From: WO2-35-19 sp964365465 | Lineage (GTDB): Bacteria > Patescibacteriota > Minisyncoccia > Phycocordibacterales > WO2-35-19 | NCBI GenBank assembly: GCA_964365465.1 | Contig: CAYIPT010000026.1 | Span: 1 to 7,517 of the forward strand | Direction: 5' to 3' | Length of the DNA: 7,517 nucleotides | Shown: positions 1 to 4,688 of the stretch, one piece after another | How positions within the stretch are numbered: the first letter of the stretch is position 1 | How the letters are laid out: every line of letters begins with the position of its first letter | The notes under the pieces: generated by a model | Told to the model about the DNA's origin: nothing | Seen by the model: only the letters and a program-made list of their open reading frames with translations | Database searches by the model: none | Made by a program: the position numbers and the translations under genes

Positions 1-119
1 AAGAAATCGGGTTTTCTCCTGGTGTATACATAAACGGAAACCGCTCAAACAGCATTTGGAAAAAATCTCTTGAAAAACGCCTGCTTCTGAATCGAGCCAT
101 TGATTCCTTCAAATCTTAA
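1..119 (+). CDS. Possible 3' end of an unrecognised gene (partial)
   Basis: An open frame enters from the window edge (first full codon at 3) and runs 38 codons to a TAA at 117-119. The residues (EIGFSPGVYINGNRSNSIW, then a Lys/Leu/Arg-rich tail ending SFKS) have the Lys/Asn/Ser bias of neighbouring proteins. I do not recognise a family. It would converge on the DoxX-like gene, whose stop is at 145. The opposite strand has a competing open frame from ATG 100 to the edge, preceded by an AAGGA-like ribosome site, but its product is unusually rich in Arg and Phe. Choosing the plus strand is inference from composition alone. Confidence 0.35.
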   Translation, partial: EIGFSPGVYINGNRSNSIWKKSLEKRLLLNRAIDSFKS

Positions 120-144
120 TATGGCGAGACTGTTGCATGGAATT

Positions 145-549
145 TCATAGCGGCAAATCAATGGCGAAGGCGCCAGCGCCGGAGAGGAGGAGGGAAAGAA
201 CAATTGCGAGAAGCATTATATAAAAAACAAAATTTCTTTTTAAAATTGCCGGGTCTTTGTATTCCACATAAGTTTCGGCGAAAGTGAGAAGGGCCAAAAC
301 CAAGGCGGTAATCTGAGTGTAAAATCCTAAAATAAACATTGCGCCCCCAACTATTTCAATACAGCCGAATATTTTAATGGCCAACTTTGGATTTGGGATT
401 TTTAAGGTAGATAGAGAGATAAACCATCTTTCTTTCTCTTCCTTAAATAACAAAACACCAAGATTTATAAATATAAGACCCGCAACAACCCTCAATATAA
501 AAGGCGCTAAAAGAGAATAAGTGAGCAGGTCTGGAAATGGATTCAACAT
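145..549 (-). CDS. DoxX-like small integral membrane protein
   Basis: The 134-residue protein is almost entirely hydrophobic, with about four membrane segments: roughly residues 14-34, 56-78, 80-95 and 108-130. The pattern of an early PFILRVVAGLIFINLGVLLF helix followed by a GCIEIVGGAMFILGFYTQITALVLALLTFAE pair is typical of the DoxX/DoxD family (about 130-150 aa). Members sit in the cytoplasmic membrane; some take part in thiol or oxidative-stress systems, but the biochemical role is usually unknown. It ends in TGA. The ATG at 549 lies only 6 nt after a good -10 box, so the message is probably leaderless, and no ribosome-binding site is visible. It is divergent from the RNA methyltransferase 18 nt away. 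Family assignment is good; function is not inferable. Confidence 0.8.
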   Translation of the reverse strand: MLNPFPDLLTYSLLAPFILRVVAGLIFINLGVLLFKEEKERWFISLSTLKIPNPKLAIKIFGCIEIVGGAMFILGFYTQITALVLALLTFAETYVEYKDPAILKRNFVFYIMLLAIVLSLLLSGAGAFAIDLPL

Positions 550-555
550 AAGTGT

Positions 556-584
556 AGTATAGCAACTATGAAAATAATTGTCAT
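556..584 (-). promoter_or_regulatory. Sigma70-type promoter of the DoxX-like gene
   Basis: Read on the minus strand: -35 ATGACA (579-584), exactly 17 nt of spacer, then -10 TATACT (556-561) preceded by TGC, an extended -10. Six nucleotides separate the -10 from the ATG, so transcription should begin at or next to the start codon. The -35 lies inside the first codons of the divergent methyltransferase gene. Confidence 0.65.
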
Positions 585-1083
585 TTTAAATAATATAAGA
601 AGTAATGAGAATGTCGGCTCTATATTTCGCACTGCGGATGCGACTGGCGTTTCTAAAATAATTTTGTGCGGTTACACTCCGGCGCCGGTTGACAGATTTG
701 GAAGAGAAAATAAGGGTCTAACCAAGTCCTCTTTGGGGGCAGAAAAATTTGTGGCGTGGGAAAAAGTTGAAAACCTTAATTTAATAATTGAAAGATTGAA
801 AATTGAAAGATTTAAAATAATTGACATAGAACAAAGTTCAAAATCAATAAATTATAAAAAATTAAAAAAATTAGCGACTGACGACTTGTGTCTAGCGCTT
901 GTCTTTGGTAACGAAGTAGAAGGTTTATCAAAAGAAGATCTCAAACTTTGCGATATTATTGCTGAAGTTCCCATGCGCGGAGCAATGGTTCGACAAGCTC
1001 ACCATCCTCGCAATTCCAGGCGAGGAAAAGAATCTCTCAATGTAGCCGTCTGTGTAGGGATAGTTTTGTATGAGTTGTTGTAA
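568..1083 (+). CDS. SpoU/TrmH (SPOUT) family RNA 2'-O-methyltransferase with an in-frame repeat insert
   Basis: The 171-residue protein carries the three SpoU motifs: motif 1 NVGSIFRTAD (residues 15-24, with Arg21 in the catalytic position), motif 2 LVFGNEVEGLS (111-121), and motif 3, split here as VPMRG (134-138) and KESLNVAV (154-161). The family methylates ribose in tRNA or rRNA using S-adenosylmethionine bound in a C-terminal trefoil knot. Family members I recall run directly from PM.G to ESLNV; here about 15 residues (139-153, nt 982-1026) intervene, derived from a palindromic repeat. A 5-residue tandem duplication (IERLK, IERFK) sits at 75-84. The ATG at 568 has no clear ribosome site. 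The stop is TAA. The RNA substrate cannot be told. Whether the knot tolerates the insert is unknown. Confidence 0.85.
   Translation: MKIIVILNNIRSNENVGSIFRTADATGVSKIILCGYTPAPVDRFGRENKGLTKSSLGAEKFVAWEKVENLNLIIERLKIERFKIIDIEQSSKSINYKKLKKLATDDLCLALVFGNEVEGLSKEDLKLCDIIAEVPMRGAMVRQAHHPRNSRRGKESLNVAVCVGIVLYELL
787..816 (+). repeat. Tandem duplication of a 15-nt unit within the methyltransferase gene
   Basis: Two adjacent 15-nt units, ATTGAAAGATTGAAA (787-801) and ATTGAAAGATTTAAA (802-816), match at 14 of 15 positions. They encode IERLK and IERFK. The phase is kept, so the protein gains one 5-residue period in the variable linker between motifs 1 and 2. Confidence 0.7.
982..1026 (+). repeat. Palindromic repeat fragment inserted in-frame in the methyltransferase gene
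   Basis: This 45-nt block (15 codons) splits SpoU motif 3. Its left part, ATGGTTCGACAAGCTCACC (985-1003), matches at 17 of 19 positions the reverse complement of 5972-5990 inside the Mur ligase gene. Its right part is a perfect 6-bp hairpin, CCTCGC (1006-1011) with GCGAGG (1020-1025) and an 8-nt loop. The translation VRQAHHP is one I remember as the signature of dispersed palindromic elements in environmental genomes. CGCGGA before the block and CGAGGA at its end resemble a short target duplication. Confidence 0.65.
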
Positions 1084-1114
1084 AAACTCTTATTTTAAGC
1101 TACATTTTCGCCTA

Positions 1115-1142
1115 TTGACAAAATTTTAGCAAGGTGTATAAT
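1115..1142 (+). promoter_or_regulatory. Perfect-consensus sigma70 promoter of the DGR target gene
   Basis: TTGACA (1115-1120) and TATAAT (1137-1142) are both exact consensus hexamers, separated by 16 nt. Transcription should start near 1149, leaving a leader of about 40 nt before the ATG at 1188. It is the strongest-looking promoter in the window. Confidence 0.85.
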
Positions 1143-1174
1143 GGAAAGCAGAAGAACGCTGTAAAAACGGTCAG

Positions 1175-1181
1175 AAAGGAG
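1175..1181 (+). promoter_or_regulatory. Ribosome-binding site that sets the target start
   Basis: AAAGGAG lies 6 nt before the ATG at 1188. The other in-frame ATG, at 1134, precedes the transcription start and its next codons overlap the -10 hexamer, so 1188 is the start. Confidence 0.85.
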
Positions 1182-1187
1182 AATAAA

Positions 1188-1856
1188 ATGACCGAACAAC
1201 AGATTCCAAAACTGGTCGCTTCTCTCGTGGAGCACCAAAACGCTTTTTCACAAATTTCCACCGAGAATGGCCAGTGGGCTATCCAGAACACGGCGGAGGC
1301 AATCAAACTCTTTGTGGTGGCGGTGGCCAATCGCGCCAAGCAGGCTGCCGAAAAGATCGTGGAGAAACTCCTCGAGTCCGTCGGCACCATCACGGTGCTA
1401 GCAACCACCAAGAAGTTCCAGGCCGGAGCCAACTTCCTGCTGAAGCAGGATGGGGGCATCTGTTCCTACCTCGGCGACAACTTCAGGGCGTGGTTTTTGG
1501 AAGGTGACGGCAAAACCGAGGAGCCGATTGGCGAGCAGACACTTTGCTATGCCAAGTTGCGCAAGGCATCGGTGGACGGGCCCATTATCGCCGAACTGGG
1601 TGGTAAGTCCAAGGCCGAAACTGCTCTTACCCATATGTTTGGCCTGATGAAGAAGCAGAAGAGTGGCCAAGACGGAGTACTGCTCGTCAATGGCTACGCC
1701 AACATCTTCTATGTCATGGACGCGTTCGGTGCGCTTCGCGCGGTGGTCTGCTACTGGTTCGTTGGCGGCTGGTACGTCGACGCGAACGAAGTTTCCAGTC
1801 CGTTTGCGTGGAATGTGGGCAACCATGTCTTCTCTCGCAGGCCCTCTGAGACTTAG
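1188..1856 (+). CDS. DGR target (variable) protein with C-terminal C-type-lectin-like variable region
   Basis: The 222-residue protein has no signal peptide or membrane segment. Residues 1-65 look helical (Ala/Lys/Glu-rich), residues 66-175 form a mixed middle region, and NGYANIFYVMDAFG (about 168-181) leads into the variable segment, residues 182-217. That segment (ALRAVVCYWFVGGWYVD..., ending NHVFSR) matches the TR translation with substitutions at TR Asn and Asp codons. The WF..GGW..D pattern and C-terminal placement fit the C-type-lectin-like ligand-binding fold of DGR targets. I recall similar proteins in Patescibacteria, often labelled hypothetical. The gene is clearly richer in G+C than its neighbours, suggesting transfer or different codon selection. 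It ends in TAG (1854-1856), followed by a hairpin and a terminator. The ligand is unknown; with no export signal, a cytoplasmic role or non-classical export is possible. Confidence 0.85.
   Translation: MTEQQIPKLVASLVEHQNAFSQISTENGQWAIQNTAEAIKLFVVAVANRAKQAAEKIVEKLLESVGTITVLATTKKFQAGANFLLKQDGGICSYLGDNFRAWFLEGDGKTEEPIGEQTLCYAKLRKASVDGPIIAELGGKSKAETALTHMFGLMKKQKSGQDGVLLVNGYANIFYVMDAFGALRAVVCYWFVGGWYVDANEVSSPFAWNVGNHVFSRRPSET
1728..1837 (+). repeat. DGR variable repeat (VR)
   Basis: This 110-nt segment aligns without gaps to the TR at 2182-2291 (constant offset 454). The last 20 nt are identical (1818-1837), as expected for the 3' initiation-of-mutagenic-homing region. GCTTCGC is shared near the 5' edge. 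Of 26 TR adenines, 14 differ here (9 to T, 5 to G, none to C). Of 84 non-adenine TR positions, 15 differ, nine of them C/T exchanges. The bias to adenines is the DGR hallmark; the rest is drift. Confidence 0.9.
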
Positions 1857-1880
1857 GGTCTTTGATCCTCTGGCTCTCAG
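1846..1880 (+). other. Nested stem-loop just downstream of the VR
   Basis: CTGAGA (1846-1851) pairs with TCTCAG (1875-1880). Nested inside, AGGGTC (1855-1860) pairs with GATCCT (1864-1869) around a TTT loop, with one G-U pair. It begins 8 nt after the VR ends and spans the stop codon. In the Bordetella phage DGR, a hairpin/cruciform a few bases past the VR is needed for efficient homing. This may be the counterpart, by position only. Confidence 0.45.
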
Positions 1881-1886
1881 GCACTT

Positions 1887-1935
1887 TGGCCCTCAGTTTG
1901 CTTCGGCGGACTGGGGGTCATTTCTTTATTTAAAT
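1887..1935 (+). terminator. Strong UUCG-loop intrinsic terminator of the target gene
   Basis: Positions 1887-1901 pair with 1906-1920 over 15 bp (including four G-U pairs) around a TTCG tetraloop at 1902-1905. A T-rich run (TTTCTTTATTT) follows from 1921. It ends the target transcript before the TR promoter. Confidence 0.8.
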
Positions 1936-1945
1936 TTAATTTGTT

Positions 1946-1954
1946 TGCTATACT
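1946..1954 (+). promoter_or_regulatory. Probable promoter of the template RNA
   Basis: TGC followed by TATACT (1949-1954) is an extended -10 identical to that of the DoxX-like gene. There is no convincing -35. Transcription would begin near 1961, about 220 nt upstream of the TR. It is the only good promoter between the target terminator and the TR. Confidence 0.5.
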
Positions 1955-2181
1955 AAAAATAAGATTATGCGAAACAGAACGGCTACGGCTTTTTTGTCAT
2001 GATCTCAAGATATTTTTAGCGAGAATTATGCCGGGTACGCCTTGCATAAGAGTGCAAAAATACTCTTTCAAAAATAACAATAATTGGTACATAAAGTCAG
2101 TGGACTTTGAGGTCTCAAATTATATTCAACCCGTTATGATTTAATGGGTGGTGAAATTGGCGGCTTTTTGTACGAGAGTCT

Positions 2182-2291
2182 GGCGTGCTTCGCACCGTGA
2201 ATGTGAACTGGAACGACGATGGCTGGAATGTCAACGCGAACGAGGTTTCTAACCCGAATGCGTGGAACGATGGCAACCATGTCTTCTCTCG
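2182..2291 (+). repeat. DGR template repeat (TR)
   Basis: This 110-nt donor copy of the VR is rich in AAY and GAY codons in the target frame. Translated in phase it reads LRTVNVNWNDDGWNVNANEV..., with Asn and Asp where the VR encodes Val, Tyr, Phe, Gly or Ser. Only one position has an A in the VR but not in the TR (2244/1790), so the direction TR to VR is clear. The open frame from 2185 is simply the TR read as protein and is not a gene. Confidence 0.9.
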
Positions 2292-2305
2292 AAACTATTG
2301 TATTT

Positions 2306-2337
2306 CTCCCGTCATCTTTTTGGCGGGAGTTTTGTTT
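2306..2337 (+). terminator. Intrinsic terminator of the template RNA
   Basis: CTCCCGTC (2306-2313) pairs with GGCGGGAG (2322-2329) over 8 bp with one G-U pair and an 8-nt loop, followed by TTTTGTTT (2330-2337). It lies 14 nt after the TR and overlaps the 3' end and stop codon of the opposite-strand avd gene. Confidence 0.7.
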
Positions 2338-2665
2338 CCAAACCTTTCCTCCAACCGCCCAGTTGTCTGCCGATTTCTTCTAATTTCTGAGACATTTCAA
2401 TATGCTGTTCCGTTGAAATTAATTTATTTTCCCAAGCGATCTGGATAAAAAATTTTAAGACATCAAGTCTGGATATGGTTTTGCTCAACATTATTATTTT
2501 AGGTTCTGGTGGAAGATATGCCAAAGAAAAAGTCATCTCTAAAACTAAAAGAAATATATTTTCAATCTTTTGGCCTATGCCAAGCCGTTCAACTCTGGGG
2601 AAGTCCCTATGTAATTTTTGCCAAATAACATAAGATCCCTTTTCTTTGAGGATTGCTTGTGGCAA
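2312..2665 (-). CDS. avd: DGR accessory variability determinant (Avd), start uncertain
   Basis: The 117-residue open frame reads like an Avd four-helix-bundle protein: YVIWQKLHRDFPR, GIGQKIENIFLLVLEM, then SRLDVLKFFIQIAWENKLIS, and the strongly typical C-terminal LEEIGRQLGGWRKGL. Avd forms a pentameric barrel with a basic surface that binds the RT and template RNA and is needed for mutagenic homing. It ends in TGA (2314-2312). The listed start is a TTG at 2665, which has GAGGA directly against it, far too close for a ribosome site. No in-frame ATG lies between the TTG and helix 1. An ATG at 2697, 12 nt from a TATAAT box, would join this frame only if the intervening C tract (11 on this strand) had 12 or 9 bases. 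The gene is opposite in strand to the TR and RT. Family confidence is high; intactness is doubtful. Confidence 0.8.
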   Translation of the reverse strand: MPQAILKEKGSYVIWQKLHRDFPRVERLGIGQKIENIFLLVLEMTFSLAYLPPEPKIIMLSKTISRLDVLKFFIQIAWENKLISTEQHIEMSQKLEEIGRQLGGWRKGLETKLPPKR

Positions 2666-2670
2666 TCCTC
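2648..2670. repeat. Perfect 9-bp inverted repeat at the avd start
   Basis: GAGGATTGC (2648-2656) and GCAATCCTC (2662-2670) form a perfect 9-bp stem with a 5-nt loop, abutting the G tract. It contains the TTG and the GAGGA on the avd strand, so it could hide that start. No T run follows on either strand, so it is not an ordinary terminator. Confidence 0.7.
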
Positions 2671-2681
2671 GGGGGGGGGGG
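2671..2681 (+). repeat. G11 homopolymer between avd and RT
   Basis: Eleven consecutive G on the plus strand, the longest G/C run in the window and striking in AT-rich DNA. It lies in the leader of RT and within the likely N-terminal coding part of avd. Such tracts are prone to slippage in the cell and to length errors in assemblies. Confidence 0.9.
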
Positions 2682-2697
2682 TAAAATTGGTATTCAT

Positions 2698-3723
2698 ATG
2701 AAAAATTTAATTATAATTTGCTACCAAGATATTATATCAATTAAAAACCTTTATGACGCATGGCTGGAATTTTTGTCTGGCAAGAAAAATAAAAAAGATG
2801 TGGCTGAATTTGCCCTCAACCTATCACGAAATATTTTCGGACTCCATTATGATTTGAAAGACAAAACATATGTTCATGGCGGGTACACGACCTTTTCTAT
2901 AAATGATCCAAAACCTCGCAATATTCATAAAGCAAGCGTCCGGGACAGACTTTTACATCATGCCGTCTACAGAATTTTGTACTCATATTTTGACCGATTA
3001 TTCATTTATGATTCACATTCCTGTAGATTGGGCAAAGGAACCCACAAAGCATTAAACTGATTCAGGGATTTTGGGCGCAAAGTCTCAAAAAACAACACCA
3101 AACAATGCTGGGTGCTAAAGGGCGATATTAAAAAATGTTTTGCCAGTATTGATCACCAGATTTTGATCGAAATTCTAAAAAAATATATAAAAGACGAAAA
3201 TATAATATGGCTTTTAGATAACATAATTTCAAGTTTCAATACAAAAGATAAAATAAATATCGGTCTGCCTTTGGGAAATCTAACATCCCAGCTTCTGGTT
3301 AATATTTATATGAATAAATTTGACCAATTTATAAAGCACATAATGAAAGTTAAATATTACATCAGATATGCTGATGATTTTGTCATATTATCTCAAGATA
3401 AAGACTATCTCTGGGAACTGGTGCCCAAGATAGCTGATTTTCTGGAAGAACATCTAAAATTGCAATTACATCCAGACAAATTATTCATAAAAACTTTTGC
3501 ATCAGGATTGGATTTTCTTGGTTGGATCCATTTTCCAAACCATAGAGTATTGCGAACAAGCACAAAAAGGAGAGCTTTTAAGGCCTTGTCTGAAAGCGAA
3601 AACATCAACAAACTTTCTTCTTATAAAGGTTTACTCACGCACGGCAATCAGTATTTTTTAAGAGAAAAATTTTCTGAAAAACTTAAAAAGTTAGAAGAAA
3701 AAGAGAAGAGAAATTTAGTATGA
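2698..3723 (+). pseudogene. DGR reverse transcriptase, interrupted by one in-frame TGA
   Basis: Two open stretches in the same frame join across a single TGA at 3058-3060. The first gives 120 residues from ATG 2698 (MKNLIIICYQDIISIKNLYDAWLEF, later INDPKPRNIHKASVRDRLLHHAVYRIL and DSHSCRLGKGTHKALN). The second resumes at once with FRDFGRKVSKNN and gives 220 more. Counting the stop as residue 121, the RT core has motif A GDIKKCFASID (catalytic Asp143), LPLGNLTSQ (190-198) and YADD (224-227). The LG...SQ form is diagnostic of DGR RTs, where others have QG...SP. The total of about 340 residues is normal. Family members I recall have Arg at the stop position, so CGA to TGA is the simplest change. 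It ends in TGA and overlaps the convergent downstream gene by 9 nt. No clear promoter or ribosome site is visible. Confidence 0.88.
2710..2740 (-). promoter_or_regulatory. Possible avd promoter inside the RT 5' end
   Basis: On the minus strand, TTGATA (2735-2740) and TATAAT (2710-2715) are separated by a rather long 19 nt. The next ATG (2697) is 12 nt beyond the -10. The location fits a divergently transcribed avd, but AT-rich coding DNA gives such matches by chance. Confidence 0.3.
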
Positions 3724-4647
3724 AATAGTATCCACCACCAAACCGTTTTCATCATGCAAGTTTATTTTGTCGTGTTTTTGGCGCCAAAGGGAGCCGAACT
3801 TGTTCAGATAGACCCGATATTCATCACCGGGAAAATCGGTATCACTGAAGTGTTTAGCCACACAGGTATTGTAATTTATTTGGGTGGTAATGTAAGTTTT
3901 GCATGATTCTGGAACTGTATCGGGTAAATCTCTTATAAAATCGGAACCTTTGGTGGCACATCGCGGTAATCTTTCTATAATTTCCACACACTCATCGTTT
4001 CTGTCGTAGTCAGAAGAAAACCGGGGCAATTTTTCATCTTCTGGTCTGGGACATGCCAAAGGTAGATTTGGAGTGAAAGTCCTATCTTCTTCAAAGTAGC
4101 CGGTGCATTTGTTAGTGCGAAAAGAAATACCAATAGGGGAGAATCCTTTTGTTAAATAAACCCTATCTCTGTCCTGCAAAACAATATAACTTTCAGTTTT
4201 GCTGAACGGAAAAGGCAAAAGAGATGCTCTGCCGATAACTGCATAATATCCGGTAATTTCGCTTTTCAAAAACCAACCGGTTATTTTTATGGTCTCGTTT
4301 TTTTTGAGATTGGTATAAAGATAAATATATTCCTGATTGGGATCATCATTGTAGAGTCCCGATATGCCGGACATGATAATTTTGCCGTAATACGGAGAGC
4401 GCCTATTTTCGTCTGTTTTCTTGCTCAATTCTTCTTCCAGTTTTTTTATCTCTTCTTCCGTTTTTTTTATTTCTTCTGCTACATTTTTGTTTGTTGAGTA
4501 TTCCAAGCCGCCATCAACACCAATCGAAGAGGTATTTTTGGAATTATTGCCGCCATTCAGATCGGCTTTTTTAAGCGGACCGTAAGCCAATCCCAAAAGC
4601 ACGAACAGAATTAGTAATATAAGAATCGGTTCTTTGGTGTCTCCCAT
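3715..4647 (-). CDS. Membrane-anchored protein with coiled coil and lamin-tail-like domain
   Basis: The 310-residue protein has a short cytoplasmic N-terminus, a hydrophobic anchor (about residues 7-25), a polar linker, a Glu/Lys coiled coil (56-79) and a beta-rich remainder. The segment from YYGKIIMSGISGLYNDDPNQEYIYLYTN to ITGWFLKSE (86-130) and the C-terminal KHDKINLHDENGLVVDTISY (291-310) resemble the lamin-tail domain, an Ig-like fold found in many bacterial surface proteins. Six cysteines (181, 199, 220, 230, 249, 262) could form disulfides outside the membrane. It is probably anchored facing outward. I recall similar uncharacterised proteins in Parcubacteria. It is last in the minus-strand cluster, 41 nt after mutM, with its own predicted promoter. 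The ATG at 4647 lacks a ribosome site. The stop is TAA. Function is unknown. Confidence 0.75.
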   Translation of the reverse strand: MGDTKEPILILLILFVLLGLAYGPLKKADLNGGNNSKNTSSIGVDGGLEYSTNKNVAEEIKKTEEEIKKLEEELSKKTDENRRSPYYGKIIMSGISGLYNDDPNQEYIYLYTNLKKNETIKITGWFLKSEITGYYAVIGRASLLPFPFSKTESYIVLQDRDRVYLTKGFSPIGISFRTNKCTGYFEEDRTFTPNLPLACPRPEDEKLPRFSSDYDRNDECVEIIERLPRCATKGSDFIRDLPDTVPESCKTYITTQINYNTCVAKHFSDTDFPGDEYRVYLNKFGSLWRQKHDKINLHDENGLVVDTISY

Positions 4648-4664
4648 TTTGTTTATAAACTAAT

Positions 4665-4673
4665 AATATAGCA
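4665..4673 (-). promoter_or_regulatory. Extended -10 promoter before the lamin-tail-like gene
   Basis: On the minus strand, TGC plus TATATT (4665-4670) matches the extended -10 of ruvA exactly. There is no good -35. The ATG is 17 nt downstream, giving a leader of about 10 nt without a ribosome site. Confidence 0.45.
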
Positions 4674-4688
4674 CTTTTTAGCGGACAA

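Larger units (their letters stand above)
1961..2337 (+). ncRNA. Probable DGR template RNA
   Basis: This roughly 375-nt stretch has no convincing gene; short open frames in it show no family features. It runs from the extended -10 promoter to a hairpin terminator and contains the TR at 2182-2291. The part before the TR holds three consecutive perfect 6-bp stem-loops: TTATGC/GCATAA (2026-2049, 12-nt loop), AAGAGT/ACTCTT (2048-2067, 8-nt loop) and AAAGTC/GACTTT (2093-2108, 4-nt loop). The first two share two bases, so they may be alternatives. In studied DGRs the TR is transcribed as a non-coding RNA whose flanks help the RT-Avd complex prime cDNA synthesis. Ends are inferred from promoter and terminator signals only. 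Confidence 0.5.

Noticed and set aside
1..100. Minus-strand gene starting at ATG 100 after an AAGGA-like site
   Set aside because: The product is unusually Arg/Phe-rich for this genome, and the plus-strand frame looks more natural. It cannot be excluded because the window ends.
1134..1187. Upstream ATG at 1134 as the start of the target gene
   Set aside because: It precedes the predicted transcription start and its next codons overlap the perfect -10 at 1137-1142; the ATG at 1188 has AAAGGAG at ideal distance.
1398..1826. Long minus-strand open frame across the target gene
   Set aside because: It is the antisense shadow of a GC-rich gene, with no ribosome site or family features.
1857..2181. 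CRISPR array or tRNA between target and TR
   Set aside because: The short inverted repeats are single hairpins, not regularly spaced repeats, and no cloverleaf could be drawn.
2185..2448. Open frame through the TR as a second target gene
   Set aside because: Only its first 36 residues resemble the target, because they are the TR; it has no ribosome site and passes through a terminator and antisense avd.
3058..3060. UGA recoded as glycine or tryptophan, as in some CPR lineages
   Set aside because: The DoxX-like gene, avd and RT itself end naturally in TGA at family-like C-termini, and I saw no other in-frame TGA at a conserved position. Genome-wide data could still change this.
2698..3723. 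RT as a group II intron or retron reverse transcriptase
   Set aside because: LPLGNLTSQ in place of QG..(S)P, no maturase or endonuclease domain, and the adjacent avd and TR/VR pair all indicate a DGR.
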